Shown in pieces: positions 7,936-16,109 of a stretch of DNA of 32,204 nucleotides. The stretch comes from Rubellimicrobium rubrum (lineage in GTDB: Bacteria; Pseudomonadota; Alphaproteobacteria; Rhodobacterales; Rhodobacteraceae): NCBI RefSeq assembly GCF_006152115.1, contig NZ_VDFU01000011.1:1-32204 (forward strand). The letters run 5' to 3'. Under the pieces are notes generated by a model. That model did no database searches. It worked only from the letters and a program-made list of their open reading frames with translations, and was not told where the DNA came from. Numbering within the stretch: the stretch's first letter is position 1; every line of letters begins with the position of its first letter. The translations under genes were made by a program, and so were the position numbers.

Positions 7936-7964
7936 AAAGTAGCTGGCCCTCATGCAGAGTGCAA
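7936..7964 (-). promoter_or_regulatory. Probable sigma-70 promoter of the thi operon
   Basis: On the minus strand TTGCAC (7964-7959) and TACTTT (7941-7936) are separated by exactly 17 bases. The predicted transcription start falls at about 7929, within a few bases of the 5' end of the riboswitch aptamer. The fit in position is a strong point; the boxes themselves are moderate matches. Confidence 0.55.
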
Positions 7965-8209
7965 GAAGCCGAGACGAGGATGCTGAACCGACCCTTCGGC
8001 ACACCGGAATCTCGATCTGGAAAAGCGGACAGCTTGGGAGCCACCCGCCTCCTGACGATACATCGTCGCCTTCCCGACCTGACGTCACACGCCGATTGGC
8101 GCTCCTGCGATGACACCGTGCAAGTGCACATACGTTGACGCCAGAGGGAGACCTTTGCGTCTGTACTCTTGAATCGACATCAAGAGTTGGCCGACCCCGC
8201 CGTGCCCCC

Positions 8210-8345
8210 TCAGGCCCCGAGCCGTTCTTCGATGATCTTTCCCAGCTTCAGCGCGTCGGCGTGGAAGTTGCGGATGCCCTCGGCCAGCTTCTCGGTCGCC
8301 ATGGCGTCCTCGTTTATCTCCCAGCGGAAGGCTTGCTCCGAGATG
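8210..8345 (-). pseudogene. Transaldolase, C-terminal remnant
   Basis: The last 45 or so codons of a transaldolase are seen on the minus strand: [20 protein letters not shown], then [20 protein letters not shown] and a stop at 8210-8212. This matches the C-terminal helix region of TalA/TalB-type enzymes. Everything upstream (catalytic lysine and barrel) is missing. Homology stops at about 8345-8350, and bases a little further right belong to a transposase tail on the other strand. The gene was therefore probably cut by an insertion followed by deletion. The remnant cannot be an active transaldolase. Confidence 0.75.
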
Positions 8346-8391
8346 GGCTCGGCCCTGAGCCTGTCCGATCCGGACCAGTTGTATCCGGGAT

Positions 8392-8640
8392 CGGCGCCGC
8401 AAGCTGACCCGCTCGCGCTTCGGAGATGTGCGCCGAAAGGTTCAGGACCGTGAGGTGACACTCGAGTTCCACACATCCTTGCGCCTGCGCCGCCGCATCG
8501 AGCGCCTGTTCGCCTGTATCAAGCACAACAACGGGCTGCACAGGCTGCGCCTTCGCGGCCTGCAGGGTGCGGGCGAGCAGTTCCTGCTCGCAGCCACCGC
8601 GCGCAACCACAAGAAGATGGCAAAGATCTTGGCTGCGTGA
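8392..8640 (+). pseudogene. Transposase C-terminal remnant (IS5/IS1182-like)
   Basis: An open plus-strand stretch ends at TGA 8638-8640 and reads [20 protein letters not shown] followed by RGLQGAGEQFLLAATARN and KKMAKILAA. This is the ending of DDE transposases of the IS5/IS1182 type, where the catalytic glutamate sits in the V/I-E-x-x-F-A helix (here RIERLFA). The upstream catalytic domain is absent, and the frame merges into unrelated sequence at about 8390. No terminal inverted repeat was recognised. Family assignment is from motif memory and is approximate. Confidence 0.65.
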
Positions 8641-9438
8641 CCCTCAACCGGAGCGACCTGAGACCGAAAAGGGTGCGGCTGCGGCCGAGACCTCTGCCGG
8701 GCTGATCGGGCGGGCGGGCCCATGCCTCTCGGCCAGCGCATCCAGCACCTGCTGAAACCGCCAGTCAGCCCCGCACTCGTCAGGAGGGACGGGGTTAGGC
8801 GAGCTGGAGGTTGGATCGTACCTGCGCATCCAAGGACGCGCGGCACAGGTTGGAGCCGTAAGGGACAAACGCGTGAGGGAGCATGACAGTGCCTTTTCGA
8901 ACTGTTGCCCCTTTAACATCTGTCACGCGGCTGACGTTCTGGCTCGCTTCCCTGATCCTCGGTTGCTGTCGAGCCTGAGCGTAACATGTGGCCCCCCAGC
9001 CGTGCATAAGCCCCCGTGAGCGGGACTTGGCTTCAAGCACGATCGCGCTTCCCCCGACTGCATCAAAGGACTCATGAATACGTTCCCGTAGGCCTCCCTG
9101 GACAGCGCTCGGTTCGAGACCCCCATTCAAAGCCATATCCTCCCGATACGGAGCACCCGGCGTTTCGCACTGTGCTGTCGTCCGTCGGGCAAAAGGCGGA
9201 ACGAACGGCCCGCGTGGCCCGTGGACTCACCAAGGCCGAGACAAAGGCACGGCCAGGCCACCACCGCCCGCCTCAAGGCTGCTCGGCTCGGGAAAGACGC
9301 CGATGCTCCTGTGAACGCCGAACAGGATCTTGCTTGGTGGAAGGGCGGCCCAAGTTGTCTGCCTGGGTGAAGCGCTCGACAGCCGCCGGAGCTCGATAAG
9401 GCTTCAATCGTCTGCCGAGCGTTCCTGCCTGGTCCGCT
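8641..9438. other. Gene-poor stretch between transposase remnant and receiver gene
   Basis: About 800 bases hold no protein I recognise. A minus-strand frame at 8644-8800 (containing DECGADWRFQQVLDALAERH) and another at about 8930-9136 (containing RERIHESFDAVGGSAIVLEA) have protein-like composition, but lack recognisable motifs and convincing starts. They may be worn fragments of older genes. With the neighbouring transaldolase and transposase remnants this looks like scar tissue from past insertions. Confidence 0.4.
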
Positions 9439-9822
9439 CTAGGGCCGGCACAGATGAAGGGCAGCTGCATGTGCCAGGCTGGCAGAGGTGAAGGGCTTGC
9501 TGAGCCGTGGGGCCTTGCTCAGGATCGGGTCCGCCAGCGTGCTCTCGATATACCCTGTGATGACGACATAGGGGATTCCCAGATCAGCAAGGCGCTCGGC
9601 CACTGGAGAGCTCATCTGCCCGGCCAGGTTGCCGTCGAGTGTGACAGCATCGGGCCGTTCGCGGTTGACCCGCTCAAGCGCGTCCTCGACGGAGGACGCA
9701 TGGCCCAGAACCGAGCATCCAAGATCTTCGAGCATGTCCTCGATCGTCATGGCGATCAGCATCTCGTCCTCGACGACGAGCACGCGCAGGCCCACAAGGC
9801 ATTCGGGATCGGCTACAGGCAT
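9439..9822 (-). CDS. Single-domain response regulator (receiver only)
   Basis: This 127-residue protein is a stand-alone CheY-like receiver. It contains RVLVVEDEMLIAMTIEDML (acidic pocket), the phospho-acceptor in DAVTLDGNLAG, PYVVITGYIE (Thr/Ser position) and the lysine in LSKPFTSASLA. ATG 9822 has GAGGA six bases upstream and lies 11 bases after the stop of the kinase gene; a GTG at 9846 would overlap that gene. Receivers of this short type next to HWE-type kinases are common in alphaproteobacteria and are thought to accept phosphate from them. No output domain is present, so it may act as a phosphate sink or by protein binding. Confidence 0.88.
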   Translation of the reverse strand: MPVADPECLVGLRVLVVEDEMLIAMTIEDMLEDLGCSVLGHASSVEDALERVNRERPDAVTLDGNLAGQMSSPVAERLADLGIPYVVITGYIESTLADPILSKAPRLSKPFTSASLAHAAALHLCRP

Positions 9823-9832
9823 TGTGGGTTCC

Positions 9833-12676
9833 TCAAGCCGCCGCACGGGACTGCAAAACCAGGGGGAAGTCGAGCGTCCAAACGAGCTTGCCTTCCGTCG
9901 CGCTCTTTGTCGCGGAACCGTTCAGCTCGCCCTGGGCTGAGCGGCTGATCAGGCGCGTGCCAAAGCCCTCCCGCGCAACGTTGGGCACCGCCAGCAAGCC
10001 GCTTTCATGCCATTCAAAGCATAGATGGGCTTCCTTGCTCTGAACCTTGGAGCGCCAGTGGATCCGAAGACGACCTTCGGGAGCCGCCAAGGCGCCGTGC
10101 TTCGCGGCATTGGTGGTGAGCTCATGGAGGATGAGCGCGAGTGCCACCGCTTGCTTCGGGTCGAGCACCACTTCGGGGCCGCCTTCGACCAGCACAGCGC
10201 TTCCTGCATAAGGAGCGAGCTCGGCCCTCACAACATCACGAAGGGACACGCCCGTCCATTTGGATCGGAGCAGCAGATCATGGGCCTGCGAGAGAGCCTG
10301 AAGGCGGCCCTGAAAGGACGCTGAGAAATCCTCAAGCGAGGCACTGCGCCTGAGGGTCTGGAAGGTGATCGATTGAACCACTGCAAGAGCGTTCTTGACC
10401 CGGTGGCTCAACTCGGCGGTGAGGAGCCGCTGATGCTCCTGCGCTTGCTTCAGGTCATGGATGTCAGTGCAGGTGCCCATCCAGCGGGTGATCGTGCCAG
10501 CCTGATCCTGGACAGGAAGAGCCCGGCCCAGAGTCCAGCGGTATTCGCCTGAATGGTGGCGAATGCGATATTCGATCTCGTAGGGCTCGCCTGTCGCCAA
10601 GCTGTGCCGCCAAAGCTCCCAGGCCTTGGGCTGGTCTTCGGGGTGGAAGATGGCGTTCCAACCCTCGCCATCGGTCGAACCCTGGGCCACTCCCGTGAAC
10701 TCATACCATCGAAGATTGTAATAGTCGTGATAGCCATCAGGCCGCGTAGACCACACGATCTGAGGCATCGTTTCGGTGATCGTGCGGAACTTCGCTTCCG
10801 ACTCGCGCAGAGCCTGTGCAGCGTACTCCAACTGCTGGTTGCGTCGGGTGACCTCATGCGCCAGTGCCTCGATGTTGCCACTGCGGGTATCGAGCTCGGC
10901 GCGGAGCACATCGCGGGCTCGCTTCATCGACACGAGATTCGAAGCCCGAATGCGAAGCTCCGCCCCCGAGAACGGCTTGACCACATAGTCTTGGGCCCCG
11001 CCCGCCAGCAGCCTCACCCGCAGCGCATCGTCGGCCTTGGCCGAGAGGACCAGGATCGGCACGTCGCGGACCTCATCCCGCTGGCGCAAGGCGGCCACGA
11101 GCTCATCCCCGCTCATACGGGGCATCATGACATCGGTGATGATCAGGTCTGGGCAGAGGGCCACGGCCTTCTCGAGCCCTTCAGCCCCATCCTGGGCTGA
11201 TGCGATCTCGAAGTCTTGCGCGAGGGTCTCAGTGATGTGTCGACGCAGTTCGCTGTTATCCTCCACCACCAGCACCCGCGGCCGGCCGGTTGTCGGGATG
11301 TCGTCCGGCATGGCTGGACCTGGGTCATCGGCATCCAAGGCGAACTCGTCCAGCGTTCCGCCGATCACACCGGCCCGGGCCTCAGCTTCGGCTGCTCCGG
11401 CCCGCACTGTGATGCCTTCTGGTGCTCTCAGAGGTATCTCGACCATGAACAGGGCGCCGCCGTCCGGGGCCTCAGTGACCGAGATCGTGCCGCCGTGCAG
11501 CTCCACGAAGTCCTTGGCAATGGAAAGCCCCAGCCCCGTACCGCCAAACTGGCGCGTCGCTCCGGTGTCCGCTTGCCGGAACCGCTGGAAGATCGCCCCC
11601 CTCATCTCAGGCGGAACACCAGGACCACTGTCCTGCACCGTGATCAGCCCTCGGCTCTCGGGCGTCACCTGGACCGCGCAGCGGATCCGTCCTCCATCGG
11701 GCACGAACTTGAAGGCGTTCGATAGGAGGTTGAGTACGACGCGCTCGACCTTGTCGGCGTCGATCTCGGCCGGGATCGAGTCTGGCGCCTCCACGACAAA
11801 GCGGATGTGGCGTTGAGGCGCCAAAGCCTCAAAGTGACCTGCCATTGCCCGCAGAAGCTGGGCCAAGTCGCCTCGACCATAGCTGACCTCCATCTTGCCG
11901 GCGTCCAGTTTCGAGAGGTCGAGCAGGTCGTTGACGTGCTTGAGAAGCATCGACGCGTTACGGCGGACCACCTCGATGTCCCGCCGCTGCGCCGCTGTCA
12001 AATTGTCCCCCTCCATCAGCATCTTCTCGGTGGGTCCCAGGATCAGCGCTAGCGGCGTGCGCAGTTCGTGGCTGACATTGGCGAAGAACTGGCTCTTGAT
12101 CTCATCGAGTTCGCGCACGCGGTCGAGAAGTTGCTGAAGCTCCTGGTTCTTGCGCGCGATCTCGGCCTCGCCTTGCTTCTTCTCGGTGATGTTGCGCCCT
12201 TCGGCGAGCAGGAACACGACTCTGCCCTCGCGGTCCCTGACCGGGATCAGCGAATAGTCGATGATGATCGTCTCCTCGCCCGACGCTCGGCCGTAGATCT
12301 CCACATCGTAGCGGACGAACTCGCCCGCAGCCGCGCGGCGGCACGCCTCCTGCTGCTCGGCCATGGTGTCCTTTGACACCGTCCACCAGCGGGCCTCCCA
12401 GAAGGGCTTGCCCCGGATGTCCTCAAGGCGAATGCCTGCTCCCTCGAGAGCAGCCCGGTTCACCTCGAGCAGACGGGCGTTCGCGTCGAGCAACCCCACA
12501 AACTGGTACATCTCGTCCATGACGATACGGGCGAGCTTCTCGCGCAGCCGGTGGAAGTTGTCCTCTTCCAAGAGTTCAACCTCGCGGACGCGGATGGCCG
12601 AGGAAGGGTCGAACAGTTGGCGAATGACTTCGGGCAAAGCGTATCTCACTTGTCTGGGATCAGCCGCTCGGAGCAA
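9833..12676 (-). CDS. Hybrid sensor kinase with two kinase modules (PAS-HisKA-HATPase-REC-PAS-HWE)
   Basis: This 947-residue soluble protein has no membrane segments. Domains in order: PAS (about 50-165); coiled linker; HisKA with FANVSHELRTPLA (His 203); HATPase with N-box LLSNAFKF (317-324), DSGPGV and GGTGLGLSIAKDF; receiver (466-585) with phospho-acceptor Asp 515 in DLIITDVMMPRMSG and Lys 567; coiled linker; PAS_3-type domain (about 625-745). A second kinase module of HWE/HisKA_2 type follows, with His 758 in ELSHRVKNALAVVQ, HELTTNAAKHGAL and the W-x-E signature (EWHE, 888-891). The start shown is TTG at 12676, with no good ribosome site; GTG 12649 is an alternative. It is probably cytoplasmic, light- or redox-sensing unknown, and hands phosphate to the receiver encoded 11 bases downstream. 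Confidence 0.88.
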   Translation of the reverse strand: MLRAADPRQVRYALPEVIRQLFDPSSAIRVREVELLEEDNFHRLREKLARIVMDEMYQFVGLLDANARLLEVNRAALEGAGIRLEDIRGKPFWEARWWTVSKDTMAEQQEACRRAAAGEFVRYDVEIYGRASGEETIIIDYSLIPVRDREGRVVFLLAEGRNITEKKQGEAEIARKNQELQQLLDRVRELDEIKSQFFANVSHELRTPLALILGPTEKMLMEGDNLTAAQRRDIEVVRRNASMLLKHVNDLLDLSKLDAGKMEVSYGRGDLAQLLRAMAGHFEALAPQRHIRFVVEAPDSIPAEIDADKVERVVLNLLSNAFKFVPDGGRIRCAVQVTPESRGLITVQDSGPGVPPEMRGAIFQRFRQADTGATRQFGGTGLGLSIAKDFVELHGGTISVTEAPDGGALFMVEIPLRAPEGITVRAGAAEAEARAGVIGGTLDEFALDADDPGPAMPDDIPTTGRPRVLVVEDNSELRRHITETLAQDFEIASAQDGAEGLEKAVALCPDLIITDVMMPRMSGDELVAALRQRDEVRDVPILVLSAKADDALRVRLLAGGAQDYVVKPFSGAELRIRASNLVSMKRARDVLRAELDTRSGNIEALAHEVTRRNQQLEYAAQALRESEAKFRTITETMPQIVWSTRPDGYHDYYNLRWYEFTGVAQGSTDGEGWNAIFHPEDQPKAWELWRHSLATGEPYEIEYRIRHHSGEYRWTLGRALPVQDQAGTITRWMGTCTDIHDLKQAQEHQRLLTAELSHRVKNALAVVQSITFQTLRRSASLEDFSASFQGRLQALSQAHDLLLRSKWTGVSLRDVVRAELAPYAGSAVLVEGGPEVVLDPKQAVALALILHELTTNAAKHGALAAPEGRLRIHWRSKVQSKEAHLCFEWHESGLLAVPNVAREGFGTRLISRSAQGELNGSATKSATEGKLVWTLDFPLVLQSRAAA

Positions 12677-12927
12677 CCTAGAATTGAAGACAATCAGTGA
12701 GCAAGATCGGACGGGATCTGGACCTTGCCCGACCCAAGCTCATCCCCCCGTTATCAAATGGCCGGCGGCTCGGCCAGAACCGATGGATCTTGGCGTCACC
12801 GGAATCCCCCACCAGACCCACGGGACGAACTCGAGGTCAGATCGGCCATCTGCCATAAGGTCAGGGCCCACGGTCAAGTTGTCGTCAACGATGACGTGGA
12901 CGCAAGCGACGACGACCGCGACCACGA
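12677..12927. other. Non-coding stretch upstream of the two-kinase gene
   Basis: Nothing I can identify as a gene. The promoter of the hybrid kinase should lie here (minus strand), but no convincing pair of boxes was found. The right end merges into the IS3-type transposase tail. Confidence 0.35.
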
Positions 12928-13063
12928 GAGCCTGGGCAGTCTCACGCCCTCCGACGTCTGGCTCGGCCGGGGTCGGGCCATCCCGGCCGAGCGGGAGCGC
13001 ATCAGGAAACAGACCCTGACCCACTGGCACTGGCACTGGCTGCGCCACGCCCGAGCCGGCTGA
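12928..13063 (+). pseudogene. IS3-family transposase (OrfB) C-terminal remnant
   Basis: The plus strand reads DHESLGSLTPSDVWLGRG and then RAIPAERERIRKQTL before a stop at 13061-13063. This matches the C-terminal end of IS3-group OrfB transposases (pattern YHESLxNLTPADVYFGR, then RERIKRQT). Only about 45 codons remain. The upstream integrase core with its DDE residues is absent. The last codons include a short repeat of CACTGG giving HWHWHW. No inverted repeat end was identified. Confidence 0.7.
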
Positions 13064-13303
13064 CCCCAACCCCGGATGGACCAGACCCTCCGATCCTAAG
13101 CCGCGCCATCAATCTGACATCACCTGTCGACGGACAAACTGGAAATGGCCGCTACCCGTCAAACCCTGCGGAGCAACAGAAGTCAGATCGGCTGGCGTAG
13201 TTTCGGCTATAGGCCCCGCCCATTCGGCCGGCGAGCGCCGAACCGTCTGGTCTGGCGCCGACACCGCAACTGACGCGGCGGCCGTGACCGCGAGCCGTCC
13301 CAT

Positions 13304-14170
13304 TCAGACCATGAGCCGCTCGCGCATGACCTCACGCATCGGTCTGGGTTCGCGGCCGATGAGAGCCGTCAGAGCCGGGTCCACCGTGGCGAACTCCCCC
13401 GCACGGGCCGCGTGGAAATAGCCCATGATCATCTCGGCGGCGCGGGGCGGCAGGCCACGCGCGACCAGGCGCGCGGGCATGTCCTCGTCGGGGATGACCG
13501 TTCGCGCGACAGGGCGGCCCAGAAGGTCCGAGGCGATCCCGGCAAGCGCCGCGAAGTCGAGCGCCTCGGATCCGGTCAGAGGCGGCGTGGGTCCGTCGAA
13601 GCGGCCTTCCTCTGCCAGGATCGCGGCATCGGCCGCGGCCAGGTCGTCGTGGGCAGTCCAGGACACCGGGCCGTCGGCCGGGGCCTCGACGATGCCGCGC
13701 CCGAGCCCCTCCTGGATCATCATGAGCCCGCTCGTGCCATAGAAGCCGTGCCGCAGCGCCGTCCAACGCAGGCCAGACTCCGCCAGCATCGCCTCGGTGG
13801 CGGCGTGGTCGCGCGCCGGGGGGAACTGGGACCCGGGGCCCGCCGCCATGTGGCTGGTGTAAACGACCCGGCCCACGCCCGCCTCGCGTGCGGCCTCGAT
13901 GGCGCGGCGGTGCTGCGCGAGCGTGTCGCCGCCCGTGGCGCGGGCGTTCGAGGAGACGAGGAGGACCTGCGACGCGCCCGCGAACGCGCCTTTCAGGCTG
14001 TCCGGGTCCTCGTAGTCGCCGTGGCGCACCTCCACCCCCAGGGCGGCCAGCTCCTGCGCCTTGCCGGGGTCGCGGGCGCTCGCCACGACACGGCCCGCCC
14101 CTACACGGGCGGCAAGCGCCTCGACGATGCGACGGCCAAGCTGGCCGGTGGCTCCGGTAACGACGATCAT
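13304..14170 (-). CDS. NAD(P)-binding SDR-type oxidoreductase, QorB/NmrA-like
   Basis: This 288-residue cytosolic protein is of the atypical short-chain dehydrogenase group. ATG 14170 is chosen because it is followed directly by the conserved start MIVVTGATGQLGRRIVEAL, with GGAG upstream. The dinucleotide loop is GATGQLG. VVASARDPGKAQELAALGV, then VRHGDYEDPDSL, VLLVSSNAR, VVYTSHMAA and LRHGFYGTSG follow the pattern of E. coli QorB (NAD(P)H:quinone oxidoreductase 2). The classical Tyr-x-x-x-Lys pair is not conserved, as is usual in the NmrA branch. The likely role is quinone reduction or redox sensing. It is divergent from a TetR gene that shares its upstream region, so repression by that TetR is the natural guess. 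Confidence 0.85.
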   Translation of the reverse strand: MIVVTGATGQLGRRIVEALAARVGAGRVVASARDPGKAQELAALGVEVRHGDYEDPDSLKGAFAGASQVLLVSSNARATGGDTLAQHRRAIEAAREAGVGRVVYTSHMAAGPGSQFPPARDHAATEAMLAESGLRWTALRHGFYGTSGLMMIQEGLGRGIVEAPADGPVSWTAHDDLAAADAAILAEEGRFDGPTPPLTGSEALDFAALAGIASDLLGRPVARTVIPDEDMPARLVARGLPPRAAEMIMGYFHAARAGEFATVDPALTALIGREPRPMREVMRERLMV

Positions 14171-14189
14171 GGGCGGGCTCCGATCATGT

Positions 14190-14237
14190 GATATCAGCGA
14201 TAACTGCAGGCACCTTACAACCGTTATCGATGATATC
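14190..14237. promoter_or_regulatory. Large inverted repeat in the qorB-like/tetR divergent region (candidate TetR operator)
   Basis: GATATCAGCGATAAC (14190-14204) and GTTATCGATGATATC (14223-14237) are inverted repeats matching at 14 of 15 positions, separated by 18 bases. They sit in the 111-base gap between two divergent genes, overlapping where both promoters should be. A TTACAA (14215-14220) with AATAGT 17 bases later may be the tetR promoter. TetR proteins often bind such repeats; that the neighbouring TetR does so is inferred. Confidence 0.65.
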
Positions 14238-14281
14238 AATAGTGTGCTGGCGTTGGTAACCGTTGCTGCTACGATCGTGCC

Positions 14282-15046
14282 ATGGCTGACTCGTCCGAGA
14301 CCCCGATCACCCTCTCCGTCAGACCCGAGGCCTCGCGCCGCCCAGACGACGAAGCGCTGGAGCTCGAGACCCCAGGGACCCGAGCGCGGATCATCGCGGC
14401 TGCGGCGCGCCTCATCGGCGAAGGAGGGCGCGACGCTGCCACGACACGCGCGGTTGCTGCGACGGCGGGCGTGCAGGCGCCGACGCTGTACCGCCTTTTT
14501 GGCGACAAGCAGGGCCTGCTCGACGCGGTCGCAGAGGCCGAGATCGCCACCTACATGGCGGGCAAGGCCGCCTGCGAGCCCCACCCCGACCCTCTGGAGG
14601 ACCTGCGCGAGGGCTGGGACCGGCACGTGGCCTTCGGTCTCGCCAATCCCGGCCTTTTTGCCATCATGGCCGGCGAGACCCGCCAGAAGTCCCATTCGCC
14701 CGCCGTGGAGGCCGGCATCGCGGTGCTGCGCGCGCGCGTCCACCGCGTCGCGCTGTCCGGGCGTCTTCGGATGCCCGAGGAGCGGGCGGTCCTCCTGATC
14801 CACGCCGCCGGCACCGGCACGGTCCTTGCCCTTCTTGGCCAGCCCGAGGCGGCCCGCGACCCCGGCCTGTCCACGGCGGCCCGAGAGGCCGCACTGGCCG
14901 CGATGACCGGCGAGGCGCCAGCAGTGCCCGGTCCGCGCGGCGCGGCCATGGCGCTCCGGGCCTCGCTCGACGGCGTCGAAGCCCTCAGCCCCGGCGAGCG
15001 GCACTTGATGAGAGAACTGCTCGACCGCATCGCGGGCGCGGATTAG
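14282..15046 (+). CDS. TetR/AcrR family transcriptional regulator
   Basis: This 254-residue dimeric repressor has an N-terminal tail of about 30 residues and then a TetR DNA-binding domain: [20 protein letters not shown], then [20 protein letters not shown] and [14 protein letters not shown] (helix-turn-helix about residues 57-77). The C-terminal two-thirds is an alpha-helical ligand and dimer domain with weak conservation. The gene is divergent from the QorB-like oxidoreductase across an inverted repeat, so it probably represses that gene and itself, released by a quinone or xenobiotic-like inducer (inference). It ends 66 bases before the convergent LysR gene. Confidence 0.88.
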   Translation: MADSSETPITLSVRPEASRRPDDEALELETPGTRARIIAAAARLIGEGGRDAATTRAVAATAGVQAPTLYRLFGDKQGLLDAVAEAEIATYMAGKAACEPHPDPLEDLREGWDRHVAFGLANPGLFAIMAGETRQKSHSPAVEAGIAVLRARVHRVALSGRLRMPEERAVLLIHAAGTGTVLALLGQPEAARDPGLSTAAREAALAAMTGEAPAVPGPRGAAMALRASLDGVEALSPGERHLMRELLDRIAGAD

Positions 15047-15112
15047 CGGACGTCCCGGCACCTCGTCTGAGCCCGTCTGGGCCTCTGCATCGCCGTTCCA
15101 CCCGCAAGTCCG

Positions 15113-16009
15113 TCAAGGCTCGCGATCGGCCATGCTCAGATGTGTCAGCAGCGCGTCGATGAACACCCGCACCTTGGCCGACAGGCTGCGGTGGCTCGGA
15201 TAAAGCGCGTGCGCCGGGATCGCGTCGCCGCTCCATTCGGGCAGGAGGCGCACGAGGTCACCCCGCGCCACCGCCTCGCGCGCCACGAAGTCGGGGAGCC
15301 GTCCGATCCCGGCGCCGCCGACGAGCACCGCCCGCAGCGCGGCGGGCTCGGGCACCACGGTCCGGGGCGGAACCTCGACCCGCGCCGCCCGCCCGTCGGC
15401 GTGGCGGAGGTCCCAGGTCGTGGGTCTGTCCGCCCAGGTGAGGAGCGCGTGCCCCTCCAGCTCGGCCGGATCGCCGGGATGCCCGGCCCGGGCCAGATAG
15501 CCGGGGCTCGCGCAGAGCCACAGCCCGATGCTCAGGAGCTTGCGCGCGATCAGGCCCGAGTCGGCCAGCCGCCCGACCCGGATCACCACGTCCGCTTCCT
15601 CGCCCCGGATGTCGATCTGCCGGTCGGTCACCTCCAGGATGACGCGGACCTCTGGATGGCGCGCCAGGAACGCGGGCAGCATGGGCGCGACCAGATACTG
15701 CGAGAACACGTAAGGCGCGTTGATGCGCAGATCGCCCCGGGGTGCCCCCGCAAAGGCCCCGAGCGCCGCCTCGGCCTCCTCCGCGTCGCTTAGCAGCCGC
15801 AGCGCATGCGGCAGCAGAAGCCGCCCGGCATCGGTTAGGCGCGCCGGCCGGCCGGTCCGCTCCACGAGCGCCTGCCCGACCTGATCCTCAAGGCGGGCGA
15901 GCGAGCGGCTGACCGAGGACTTGGGCGCCCGGAGCGCGCGGGCCGCCGCCGACAGGCTGCCCTGATCCGCAATTCTCGCAAAGACACGCAGGTCCGACAG
16001 GTCGAGCAT
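15113..16009 (-). CDS. LysR family transcriptional regulator
   Basis: This 298-residue regulator begins MLDLSDLRVFARIADQGSLS, with the winged HTH continuing AAARALRAPKSSVSRSLARL. The effector domain (about 90-290) contains GDLRINAPYVFSQYLVAPML, then FLARHPEVRVILEVTDRQID and ADVVIRVGRLADSGLIARKL, as in the CrgA/AaeR-like branch. ATG 16009 is preferred; an in-frame ATG at 16024 would add five residues (MERCP) and neither has a strong Shine-Dalgarno. It is divergent from the two NmrA-type genes and most likely controls them. The 100-base gap carries two palindromes that could be binding sites. Confidence 0.9.
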   Translation of the reverse strand: MLDLSDLRVFARIADQGSLSAAARALRAPKSSVSRSLARLEDQVGQALVERTGRPARLTDAGRLLLPHALRLLSDAEEAEAALGAFAGAPRGDLRINAPYVFSQYLVAPMLPAFLARHPEVRVILEVTDRQIDIRGEEADVVIRVGRLADSGLIARKLLSIGLWLCASPGYLARAGHPGDPAELEGHALLTWADRPTTWDLRHADGRAARVEVPPRTVVPEPAALRAVLVGGAGIGRLPDFVAREAVARGDLVRLLPEWSGDAIPAHALYPSHRSLSAKVRVFIDALLTHLSMADREP

Positions 16010-16016
16010 GGGGCAT

Positions 16017-16079
16017 CGTTCCATTTCCGGAACGGGAAGTCCACGGCTTGCAGCCTGTGCGCCCGGACCGGAACGGTCC
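16017..16079. promoter_or_regulatory. Two palindromes in the lysR/nmrA-like divergent region
   Basis: CGTTCC-N6-GGAACG (16017-16034) and GGACCG-GAA-CGGTCC (16065-16079) are both perfect 6-bp inverted repeats, and both contain the core CCGGAAC. Their centres are about 46 bases apart, between the divergent starts. They are good candidates for the recognition and activation sites of the LysR protein, although neither follows the simple T-N11-A form exactly. Confidence 0.5.
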
Positions 16080-16109
16080 ATCTCCGGGCAACACCAACGG
16101 AGACATGCC

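Noticed and set aside
13109-13303. Minus-strand 64-codon frame directly downstream of the QorB-like gene
   Set aside because: No motif, no convincing start signal and composition like non-coding DNA; left unannotated.
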